From Rubrivivax sp. (GTDB lineage Bacteria > Pseudomonadota > Gammaproteobacteria > Burkholderiales > Burkholderiaceae_C), in the NCBI GenBank assembly GCA_019635285.1, contig JAHBZS010000026.1, positions 1-61,222 on the forward strand: a stretch of DNA of 61,222 bases. Reading direction: 5' to 3'. Shown piece by piece: positions 9,149 to 16,832 of this stretch. Positions within the stretch are counted from its first letter, which is position 1. Each line of letters opens with the position of its first letter. The notes beneath the pieces were generated by a model that did not search any database, was not told the origin of the DNA, and was given only the letters and a program-made list of their open reading frames with translations. Made by a program: the position numbers and the translations under genes.

Positions 9149-11272
9149 TCAGCCCATGTCGGCGGAGGCCGGCCGCGTGCGGGCCGTGGGCTGCTGCCCC
9201 TCTGGCCCGAGCAGCCGCGCATACTCTCCCAGCTCGCCCGCATGCAGCAGCCGCCCGCGCTTTCCGTAGTGGCTGATGACGGCCGCCAGCACTTCTCGCA
9301 TGCCGATGGACGTCCCTTGCGCCGCGGCGCGGAAGGCTGCCTCCAACGTGATGTTGCGGATTTCGCCCCCGGCCATCTCGAACTGGCGAGCCAGGAAGCC
9401 AAGGTCCAGGTCCGCCGCACGCGGCGCCTCGGCGGGGAGCATCGCGTCCCACAGCCGCTGCCGCGCCGTGGCCTCGGGCAGGGGGAAGGACACCACGTAC
9501 TGGATGCGACGCGAGAACGCCGCATCGATGTTGTTGGCCAGGTTGGTGGCGACGATGACCACGCCGTCGTGGTCTTCCATGCGCTGCAGCAGATAGGCCA
9601 CCTCGACGTTGGCGTAGCGGTCATGCGCATCCTTGACCTCGCTGCGCTTGCCCAGCAGTGCGTCGGCCTCGTCGATGAAGAGGATGGCGTTGGCGCGGCG
9701 CGCGGCGGCGAAGGCGCGCTCCAGGTTCTTCTCGGTCTCGCCGATGTACTTGGACATCACGGCCGCGAGCTCCACGCGGTGCAGCTCCAGCCCCAGCTCG
9801 CGCGCGACGATGGCGGCCGCCATGGTCTTGCCGGTGCCCGAGGGGCCGGAGAACATGGCCTTGATGCCGCGCTGCCCGCCGCCTGGGCGAGCCAGGTTCC
9901 AGCCATCAAACACCAGCGGCCGCTGCTCGACGGCGGCAATGAGCTCGCGCAGGCGCTGCTCCACCTCGGGCGGCACCACCAGGTCGCTCCAGCCAAAGCG
10001 CTGCGGCACGCAGCGCACCACCTCGCCACTGCCCTCTAGCGAGAGCGCGCGCGCCGCGGCCTGCAGGTGGGCGGACTCGGGGGCGTGCAGGCCTTCCGCG
10101 CGGGCCAGGTCGCGGGCCAGCTCGGCCGCGTTCTCGATGCGCTCGGGTCCGAGCACGAAGCGGTCGGCCACGGCCATCACGGCCGCGTCGGACACCGGTA
10201 CGGCCGGCGAGCTGCCCAGCGCCTCGCGCCAGGCCTGGGCGCGCTCGCGCGCGTCGGGCTCGGGCAACGGCAGCTCGATGGCGCGTACGTCGCCCAGCAG
10301 CTCTCGCCAGCGCACGCCATGGCCCGCCGCGAAGACCAGGGGCCGCACCTGGCGCGCCAGCCGCCTCAGCGGCGCGGCCAGCGCATCCGTCGCGCGGCCT
10401 TCGGCGTCCACGACGGCATCCAGCGGCGCGGCGAAGACGGCGGCACCGGTGACGGCCTGCATCAGCGCCAGGGCGGCAATGGCCTCGGCCGGCGCTGCAT
10501 GGCCGCGCAGGGCCGCGAGGTCGAGCAGCAGCGGCAGCGCCTCGCCGCCGCTCAGGCTGCGCAATGCCGCGCCGACGGCATCGGTGGCCTGCACTGCGCT
10601 GGCCACCAGCACGGGTGCCTCGGGGTCGCGGCGCGCAGCCAGGCGGGCAAGCCCGTCCTGGACGGGGCCGGTCCGGGCGGGTGGAGCGCGGCGCACCAGC
10701 CCTTGCAGCCGCTCGTCGTCATAGGGCAGGCCCAGCAGCCATTCAGCCAGAGCCGCGTTGACGCGCAGTCCGCGCGCCGAACGGGCGGCGTCGCGCGTGG
10801 CGAGTACCGGCTCCAGCGCGTACCAGGCGAACAGCGGCGCGTCGGGCTGCAGGCGCTGGCGCAGTTCCACCCGGTGAGCGTCGTCGCGTGACAGCAGCCG
10901 CAGCGCCAGCTCGGCGCTGGGCCACTTGCGGGCCACGTCGTTGTGCAGATAGGCCCAGAGCGGTTCGAAGCGCGGGTCCAGCTCGCTGGCCATCACGAGC
11001 AGCAGCAGGTCCAGGTCGGCTTCGTTGAGTGCGAGGGCGCTGGCCAGTTGCTGCCAGCGCGGCGGCAATGGCGGCAGCGGCGGTGGCGCGGCGTCCGGCG
11101 TCAGCTCCGGCTGCACGCGCTTGAGCAGCGCGTCGACCTGCTCGTCGCTGACATAGAGGCCGCGGAACTCGTCCAGGCTCAGCTCATAGCGTGCACGCAG
11201 CCGGCCGATCTCGCGCTCGACCAGCGCCCGCAGCCGCTCCAGCGCCGGTGTCAGCGTAGTGCCGGTGTCCAT
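9149..11272 (-). CDS. eCIS AAA+ ATPase (Afp15-like)
   Basis: A 707-aa cytoplasmic AAA+ ATPase of the kind found in every Afp/PVC-type injection locus, where it is needed for particle assembly or sheath attachment (family knowledge). The N-terminal 430 residues are helical and variable. The ATPase core has Walker A SGPSGTGKTMAA (about 475-486), ILFIDEADALLGKRSE as Walker B, and a sensor/arginine-finger region VATNLANNIDAAFSRRIQ. The ATG at 11272 overlaps the previous stop as TGATG and has GAGG seven bases upstream; a GTG at 11275 is a less well spaced alternative. Its position between the tape-measure-like gene and the DUF4157 genes matches Afp14-Afp15-toxin order. Confidence 0.9.
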   Translation of the reverse strand: MDTGTTLTPALERLRALVEREIGRLRARYELSLDEFRGLYVSDEQVDALLKRVQPELTPDAAPPPLPPLPPRWQQLASALALNEADLDLLLLVMASELDPRFEPLWAYLHNDVARKWPSAELALRLLSRDDAHRVELRQRLQPDAPLFAWYALEPVLATRDAARSARGLRVNAALAEWLLGLPYDDERLQGLVRRAPPARTGPVQDGLARLAARRDPEAPVLVASAVQATDAVGAALRSLSGGEALPLLLDLAALRGHAAPAEAIAALALMQAVTGAAVFAAPLDAVVDAEGRATDALAAPLRRLARQVRPLVFAAGHGVRWRELLGDVRAIELPLPEPDARERAQAWREALGSSPAVPVSDAAVMAVADRFVLGPERIENAAELARDLARAEGLHAPESAHLQAAARALSLEGSGEVVRCVPQRFGWSDLVVPPEVEQRLRELIAAVEQRPLVFDGWNLARPGGGQRGIKAMFSGPSGTGKTMAAAIVARELGLELHRVELAAVMSKYIGETEKNLERAFAAARRANAILFIDEADALLGKRSEVKDAHDRYANVEVAYLLQRMEDHDGVVIVATNLANNIDAAFSRRIQYVVSFPLPEATARQRLWDAMLPAEAPRAADLDLGFLARQFEMAGGEIRNITLEAAFRAAAQGTSIGMREVLAAVISHYGKRGRLLHAGELGEYARLLGPEGQQPTARTRPASADMG

Positions 11273-12711
11273 CACTTGTCCTCGCTCGCGATGTCGACGC
11301 GCCAGCTACCCAGCGTCCAGCGGCTGCTCGCCAGGCCGGCGATGAGCAGCAGCACGTGCAGCGGCGCGCGGCCCAGGCGCACCCGGGCCACGCCGGCTTC
11401 GGCGTCCAGGGCCACGGTGGCCGGCATGGACAGCAGGTTGTCACGCAGATAGCGGGCGCTGCTCTGGGCGCAGCCGGGCACGCGCGTGGCGAGGGCCCGC
11501 AGCAGCTGCTCGGCCGGCCGCGGGCCCGGCACGGCACGGTTGGCCGCCCGCAGCGACGGGCCATGGCGGCGCAACAGGTCCGGCAGGTCCTGGACCTGCC
11601 ACAGCGTGCAAAGCGCCGGGTCGGTGCGCACCTGCGCCGGGGCACGCGGCTGCAGGCAGCGGGCGATCAGGTCCAGGCTCATCGCCCGTGATAGCTGCGC
11701 GGCGGTCTCGGCGTCGCCTGGCAGGACCTCCTGCCAGCGTGCCGGCCAGCGCAGCCAGTCCAGCACCGTCATCAGCACCAGGGCGCCGCCGTGCCGGGTG
11801 TGCAAGGTGGTGGTGCCCGTCGAGGCTGCGGGGGCCGCTTCGCTCCGCGTGGCCTGTGGCGCGAGCGGCCCGCCGGGTTCGCGCCAGCCGGCCCACTGCT
11901 GGCGCTCGGCCGCATCGAGGCCGTCCTGCCAGCCTGCGGGGCCTGTCGCCGTGGCTGCGACCTCGCGGGCGTGCAGTTCGTCGGCCAGCGCGGCCAGCAG
12001 CGTCAGCGTGCGCCTGCCCAGGCTGCCAGGGTGCGCACTCTGCAGCGCCATCGCGCCTCGCAGCACGCCGGGCAGGCCGGGCAGGCCAGAGCCCGGCAGC
12101 GCCTGAGCCGCCTGCAGCAGGGCCGGCAGGGGCACGCGCGCCGCGGCCTCGCGGCGGCTCCAGGTGGCCAGCAGCCGACACGCGTCGGCGTCGCCGAGGT
12201 TCTGCCACACCAACGCCTCCGCGCTCGGGGTGAGGCGCAGCAGCGCCTGGATGGCATCGTCGCCTTCGGCCTCGATCAGCGTTCGCAGCGCGGCCGTCAC
12301 GGGCAGGGCCGCCAGGCCGTCCAGCGCGCGGAACCACCATCGCCGCCAGGCCTGGCCCTGCACCAGGGCCAGCATGAACTCAGCCAGCCAATCCGCGCGG
12401 CTCGCGAAGCAGCGCAGGCCGTCGCCCGGGGGGGCCTGCAGTCGCCATTGCAGCCGCTGCGCCAGGGCGTGCGCCAGCGTGCGCGCCAGGCGTTCATCGT
12501 CCCAGGCGGTGGCCAGCACGGCCTGGACCTGCAGCTCGTCGATGAACACCATGGGCGCGCTGCCGTCGGCCGATACCTCCAGGCGCTGCAGCTCGGCGGG
12601 CAGGCGGTGGCGCGCCACGTCGCTCAGGCGCGCCTCGATGGCCGCTGCGCGGCTGGCATGCGCGCGGCTTTGCAGCTGCAGCCGCAGGCGGTCGATGGCG
12701 AGCCAGGCCAT
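11272..12711 (-). CDS. Contractile injection system tape-measure-like protein (Afp14-like)
   Basis: A 479-aa protein. The N-terminus (AIDRLRLQLQSRAHASRAA) and the following paired helices with an 'FIDELQVQ' strand match the pattern of CIS tape-measure proteins, which start with a conserved beta/alpha unit and then vary. A later phrase, GGALVLMTVLDWL (about residues 300-312), corresponds to the 'agLVLL.P.L' box of that family. The rest is Ala/Arg/Leu-rich helix. Its place directly before the AAA+ ATPase gene is the Afp14 position. In this family the protein is thought to set tube length or help assembly. The assignment is by pattern and synteny, with no single decisive motif. Confidence 0.6.
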   Translation of the reverse strand: MAWLAIDRLRLQLQSRAHASRAAAIEARLSDVARHRLPAELQRLEVSADGSAPMVFIDELQVQAVLATAWDDERLARTLAHALAQRLQWRLQAPPGDGLRCFASRADWLAEFMLALVQGQAWRRWWFRALDGLAALPVTAALRTLIEAEGDDAIQALLRLTPSAEALVWQNLGDADACRLLATWSRREAAARVPLPALLQAAQALPGSGLPGLPGVLRGAMALQSAHPGSLGRRTLTLLAALADELHAREVAATATGPAGWQDGLDAAERQQWAGWREPGGPLAPQATRSEAAPAASTGTTTLHTRHGGALVLMTVLDWLRWPARWQEVLPGDAETAAQLSRAMSLDLIARCLQPRAPAQVRTDPALCTLWQVQDLPDLLRRHGPSLRAANRAVPGPRPAEQLLRALATRVPGCAQSSARYLRDNLLSMPATVALDAEAGVARVRLGRAPLHVLLLIAGLASSRWTLGSWRVDIASEDK

Positions 12712-12713
12712 GC

Positions 12714-14954
12714 TCAGGCGGCGCCGAAGGCGACAAAGCTGAAGGCGCCGTCCTGCGGCTCGGGCGTGTTGCTGGCCTGCGCAGCCGCGTTCACCACGTC
12801 ACGCACGATCACCTGGAAGGAGGCCGCCGTCACGTTCCTCACCGTGAGCAGGTTGTCGTCGTTGCTCGAATCGATGGGCGTGGCCAGCACGACCGGCGGC
12901 GCGGCAAAGGCCGGCGCGAAGTTGACGGTGTAGTTGCCCATGCCGGTGCGTGCGCAGGAGAACTGCAGGTTGGCCGCCGCATTGCCGCCGGCATCGACGG
13001 CACCGATGACCGCGCGGATGGCCCGGTTGCAGCCCATCGCGAACAGCGCGGCCAGCGGACCCAGCCGCACGGGGCCGTCCACCTCCAGCTTGGCGCTCAC
13101 CGGCACGCGCCCGATGCCCACCAGGCCGTCCTCGGGGAAGGCGTTCACCACCACATGCCGCACCGGCGCGCCCTGGGCGGCGGGCGTGGTGCTGCGCAGG
13201 TAGAGGTGGCTGGTCTCGCTCTGCAAGTCGACCTGGCTGCCGTCGGCACGCAGGTCCACGACCTTCAGGCCGTCGGTGCTTTCCAGGCGGATGCGGTCGC
13301 CCTTGACGTGCACCTTGTGCGCCGGGGCGGCCGTCTCCACGCCCAGCTTCATGCCCTGCAGGCTGGTGACGCCGGCAGGCGCCTGGCGCACCACGAAGAG
13401 CTGGTCGCCACCGCCGTCGTACTCGATGTCGGCGCCGGCCGTGAAGATCGACAGCTTGCCCTGCTGGGGCTGCAGCAGGCCCTCGACGGTGAGCCGCCCG
13501 GTGGGTGCGTCCGTGCCGATGCCGACGCGCTGTGCGGTCGTGGCGGTGATGGCCGGCGCCCACTGGCCGGGCTGGGTGCGCACGGCCAGCCGCCACTGGC
13601 CCTGGCCCTTGTCGCCCAGCTGCGCGATCCACTGCGCGTCGGCCTCGTCGCCTCCGCCGGCGAAGCGCAGCGTGGGCTTGCTGCCGGACAGGCGCAGCGC
13701 GCCGTCCTCGGCGCCGTCCCAGTCGCCGCGCACCTCCAGCGCCGCCGCAGGGTCGCGCGTGTTGACACCCACCCGGCCCTCGGCGTCCTTCTTCGTGGGC
13801 CCTGCGCCGCTGGTCACCACCAGGCGCGGTGCGAGGTTGGCCGGCGAGGCGCCTGGCAGCTCGGGGCCCACGACCAGCCGGTTGTCGATCTGCGTGTCGG
13901 GGCCGATGGCCACGCGCAGCTCGCGAGCGCCGTCGGCCAGCTGGTGGTCGCCCCAACGCGAGACATAGAGCGGCGTCTTGCGCTCACCGCCGTCGCCGTC
14001 GCGCAGCAGCAGGGCGCCGCCGGCGAGCTTGGCGTCGCCGACGATGCGGGCGTGGCCCTCCACCCAGAGCAGGTCCTTCTTGAGGTCGTCCCACTTGTAG
14101 CCCGAGGCCAGCAGCTTGGCCAGGCGGTTAGCGAGCAGCGGGTTCTCGTCGCGCCGGTGCACCACCACCGCGCCGTCCGCGGACTCGATGTTCTGCGCCA
14201 CCGTGCCCACGTAGCGGCGCAGCGCCCGGGCGCGGTCGGCGGCGTTGTCGCTCTTCACCAGGTCGCGACGCGCGAAATACCCCAGCGCGCCATCGCGCGC
14301 CACCCAGCGCACCAGGCCCAGCGGCAGCCACCACACCGGCGGCCGGCCCTCCTCGGGGAAGGTCTGGTGCGGCACCGAGCTGTCCCACAGCGTGGGCGCG
14401 GCGGCGTCGAAAGACGTCAGCGCGTTTTCGGCCGGCGTGTTGACCGCGCCCACGGTGACGTTGGCGCGCAGCGTCCCATTGCCGGGCTGGTCGCCCATGC
14501 CGAAGGCGAATGACTCCTGAACGCGGGCGTGGGTGTCGCCATCGCCACAGGGCTCGAAGCCGGGCTGGGGCGGGCGCACGGCGAGTTCGTCGTAGCGCAT
14601 CCACAGCTTCACGAGGCGGCCACTGCCGCTGCCCACGGGCGGCTGGGCGTCGACCGCGGCGGCGTAGGCGATGGACTCGAACAAGGCCTCGTCCAACCGC
14701 TGCGGCCGCTCGATGACGAGGCTGCGGCCGAAGCCGTCCCAGGCGAGGCCCGGTTGCACGATCACCTCCACGCGGTCCGGCGCGCCGGGTGCCGGGCGCT
14801 CCAGCAGCGTCAGGCCCGTCGCGATGCCCCAGGTATGCGCGCCGAGCTGATGGCGGGCCTGCTGTACCCGGGGGTAACTGACCGCGGCATCGAGGTCGGC
14901 CGCGGAGAGGAACTGGCCTTCGTAGAACGACGGCCGTTGGTCATGAGCACCCAT
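12714..14954 (-). CDS. Tail-fibre-like protein with N-terminal GWGV-type module
   Basis: A 746-aa protein, start ATG at 14954 with AAGGAG nine bases upstream; the same frame continues far upstream but only as a shadow of the next gene. The N-terminus (YEGQFLSAADLD, then HTWGIATGL at about 40-48 and a 'VEVIVQPGLAWDGFGR' strand pair) is shared with the two genes upstream. From about residue 380 it has fibre repeats of the type GRVGVNTRDPAAALEVRG and RVGIGTDAPTGRLTVEG, then KVHVKGDRIRLE. The C-terminus (GMGNYTVNFAPAFAAPPVVL) resembles small beta-sandwich tip domains that bind sugars or protein. It sits where Afp13 fibres sit in other loci and is the best candidate for target recognition. Confidence 0.75.
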   Translation of the reverse strand: MGAHDQRPSFYEGQFLSAADLDAAVSYPRVQQARHQLGAHTWGIATGLTLLERPAPGAPDRVEVIVQPGLAWDGFGRSLVIERPQRLDEALFESIAYAAAVDAQPPVGSGSGRLVKLWMRYDELAVRPPQPGFEPCGDGDTHARVQESFAFGMGDQPGNGTLRANVTVGAVNTPAENALTSFDAAAPTLWDSSVPHQTFPEEGRPPVWWLPLGLVRWVARDGALGYFARRDLVKSDNAADRARALRRYVGTVAQNIESADGAVVVHRRDENPLLANRLAKLLASGYKWDDLKKDLLWVEGHARIVGDAKLAGGALLLRDGDGGERKTPLYVSRWGDHQLADGARELRVAIGPDTQIDNRLVVGPELPGASPANLAPRLVVTSGAGPTKKDAEGRVGVNTRDPAAALEVRGDWDGAEDGALRLSGSKPTLRFAGGGDEADAQWIAQLGDKGQGQWRLAVRTQPGQWAPAITATTAQRVGIGTDAPTGRLTVEGLLQPQQGKLSIFTAGADIEYDGGGDQLFVVRQAPAGVTSLQGMKLGVETAAPAHKVHVKGDRIRLESTDGLKVVDLRADGSQVDLQSETSHLYLRSTTPAAQGAPVRHVVVNAFPEDGLVGIGRVPVSAKLEVDGPVRLGPLAALFAMGCNRAIRAVIGAVDAGGNAAANLQFSCARTGMGNYTVNFAPAFAAPPVVLATPIDSSNDDNLLTVRNVTAASFQVIVRDVVNAAAQASNTPEPQDGAFSFVAFGAA

Positions 14955-14965
14955 GCCGGTCTCCT

Positions 14966-16831
14966 TCAAGCCTTGGGAAGATGGGCAAGGAGCGCGTCGA
15001 TCTGCTTCTGCTGCTCCACCACCACCTGCGAGAGCGCCTGCACCTGCTGGCGCATCTGCACCAGGCCGCCTTCGCCGCCCACGGCAGCGGCGTCGTCCAG
15101 CAGCGAGCCGTCCATCAGCCGCGCGGCCAGCTTGAACCAGCCGGGGGCGGCGGCCGTGCCGGAGCGGCCGCGGTCGAAATCCTCCAGCAGGTGCATCAGC
15201 AGGTCGGGCGCCGCGGCGGCGGCGCGCGGGTCGCCCACGGGCGGCACGCGCTTGGCCGCCTGCATGCCGGCGGCGCGTTTCACCGTCAGCCATCGGGCGT
15301 CGAGCATGGCGTCGCCACCCCCGGCCATGGCCCCCTGAGGCGCGTCCTGATCGTCCTGCCCGGGCGTCTTGCCGCAGGTGGCGCCCAGCAGCGCCACGCC
15401 CAGCAGCAGCGCCAGCAGCTGCAGCACCTTGGGCGTGTCGCCCTTGCCGCAGCACAGCTTGGCGATGCGCTCCTGCAGGCACTGCCAGGGCAGCCAGGAC
15501 AGCCAGTAGCCCACGGTGCGCCAGGTGACGAGGATCTTGCGGGCCTGCCAGTTGCAGATCTCCTGCACCGTGCATTGCCCGGTGCGCACCTTCACCACTG
15601 CCAGCGGCACGCAGTTGCCCTCGACGGGCTCGGGGCAGGGCGGCAGCAGCGCCGCGCAGGCGCATTCGACGACCATCTCGAACAAGGCGTTGTCGAACTG
15701 GTCGAGCTGGCCCTTCAGGTGCGACACCTGCGCGTCGCTGAGGTCGGCACCGTTGCCGACCTGGTTGCGGAACTCGACGGCCCGGTCGTACAGCAGACCC
15801 ACCTTGCCGACGAAGTTGCAGCGGTGCACCGTGAACTCGGTCGCGAAGGCCTGCATGGCCTCGGCGTACTCCACATAGGCGGTGTAGAGGGCCTGGCCGT
15901 CCTTCTTCTGCCCCTGCTTCCATTCGCCCAGCAGCTCGTGCGCGCGGGCGATGCAGCACAGCATGCGCTCCACGAGCGCGCCGAGTTGGCTGCGGTTCTC
16001 GAAGGCCCAGCCGAGGAACTTGCCGAAGATGCCCGCGGCGTTGTCGTGGCCGAGGTCCGGCAGCGCCGTCAGCCCGGCCGCCTTGGGGGCGGGGTAGGCG
16101 ATGAAGCGATAGCCTTCGCAGATCTGCGTGGGCTCGCAGTCCTTGCGCGCCGCCGCCTGCGGCCGTGACGAGTAGCTGGCGGGGTAGGGGGCGCATCCGC
16201 CCTTGCCGGCGGCCTTGCCGCCGCAGCCGCAGCCGCAGCCGCTGCCGCCGCAACTCCCGCACGAGGCCGAGCCGCCGCAGCGGCAGGGGCTGCGGCAGGC
16301 CGAGTCGCCGGCGCCCAGCAGCGCAGTGAGGCCGCGGCTGGGCTTCTCGTCGTAGCAGATGGCAAGCACCCAGTCGGTGTTGCCGCCGCGGCAGTCGCGC
16401 GGCGGGCGCTCGTAGGGCGGATCGCAGACCGTGGTGTTGGCGGGCCTGCATTCGCTGATCAGCTCGCACAGGTTCACCGACTGGTCGTTGCAGACGACGA
16501 TGTCGTCGCCGCAGGGCGACAGCGCATAGCCCGAGCGCACGATCACCTGCTGCGGGTCGCAGGGGTCGCAGGTCACCTCCAGGCCGCAGGCGACGCCCCA
16601 GCCGTGCAGGTAGCGGTTGTGCAGCTTGTTCTTCTCGACGATGTAGCGCGTCAACAGATTGAGGTCGCGGTCGGTGAGCAGCTGGCCGGGGAAGAAGCGC
16701 GGCCGGCACAGGCACTCCAGGCCGCCGCAGCTGGGGCATTTCGGCGGGCAGGGGTCGGCGCAGGGATCGGGCCGGGCAGCCGGGGCGCGGGCCTTGGACG
16801 CGGCGCGGGCGCGGGTGATGGTTTGCGGCAT
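14966..16831 (-). CDS. Cys-rich eCIS protein with GWGV module
   Basis: A 621-aa protein of unknown function. The first 110 residues contain the shared module: CRPRFFPGQLLTDRDLN, then LHGWGVACGLEV (about 75-86) and a 'VIVRSGYALSPCGDDIV' strand pair. A Cys/Gly cluster at about 178-213 (CGSCGGSGCGCGCGG) could bind metal or form disulfides. A hydrophobic stretch (LQLLALLLGVALLGATC) near residue 485 may be a membrane or hydrophobic-core helix, and the last 45 residues form a coiled coil (VEQQKQIDAL). The phrase CPEPVEGNC (near 15612-15640) is encoded by a REP-like repeat. Start ATG at 16831; the stop codon overlaps the ribosome-binding site of the fibre gene. It probably decorates the baseplate or fibre base (inference). 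Confidence 0.6.
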   Translation of the reverse strand: MPQTITRARAASKARAPAARPDPCADPCPPKCPSCGGLECLCRPRFFPGQLLTDRDLNLLTRYIVEKNKLHNRYLHGWGVACGLEVTCDPCDPQQVIVRSGYALSPCGDDIVVCNDQSVNLCELISECRPANTTVCDPPYERPPRDCRGGNTDWVLAICYDEKPSRGLTALLGAGDSACRSPCRCGGSASCGSCGGSGCGCGCGGKAAGKGGCAPYPASYSSRPQAAARKDCEPTQICEGYRFIAYPAPKAAGLTALPDLGHDNAAGIFGKFLGWAFENRSQLGALVERMLCCIARAHELLGEWKQGQKKDGQALYTAYVEYAEAMQAFATEFTVHRCNFVGKVGLLYDRAVEFRNQVGNGADLSDAQVSHLKGQLDQFDNALFEMVVECACAALLPPCPEPVEGNCVPLAVVKVRTGQCTVQEICNWQARKILVTWRTVGYWLSWLPWQCLQERIAKLCCGKGDTPKVLQLLALLLGVALLGATCGKTPGQDDQDAPQGAMAGGGDAMLDARWLTVKRAAGMQAAKRVPPVGDPRAAAAAPDLLMHLLEDFDRGRSGTAAAPGWFKLAARLMDGSLLDDAAAVGGEGGLVQMRQQVQALSQVVVEQQKQIDALLAHLPKA

Positions 16832-16832
16832 G

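Noticed and set aside
12714-16739. One 1341-codon minus-strand frame, read as a single giant protein
   Set aside because: The part above 14954 is a shadow of the Cys-rich gene. A strong ribosome-binding site and a module-type N-terminus put the start at 14954.
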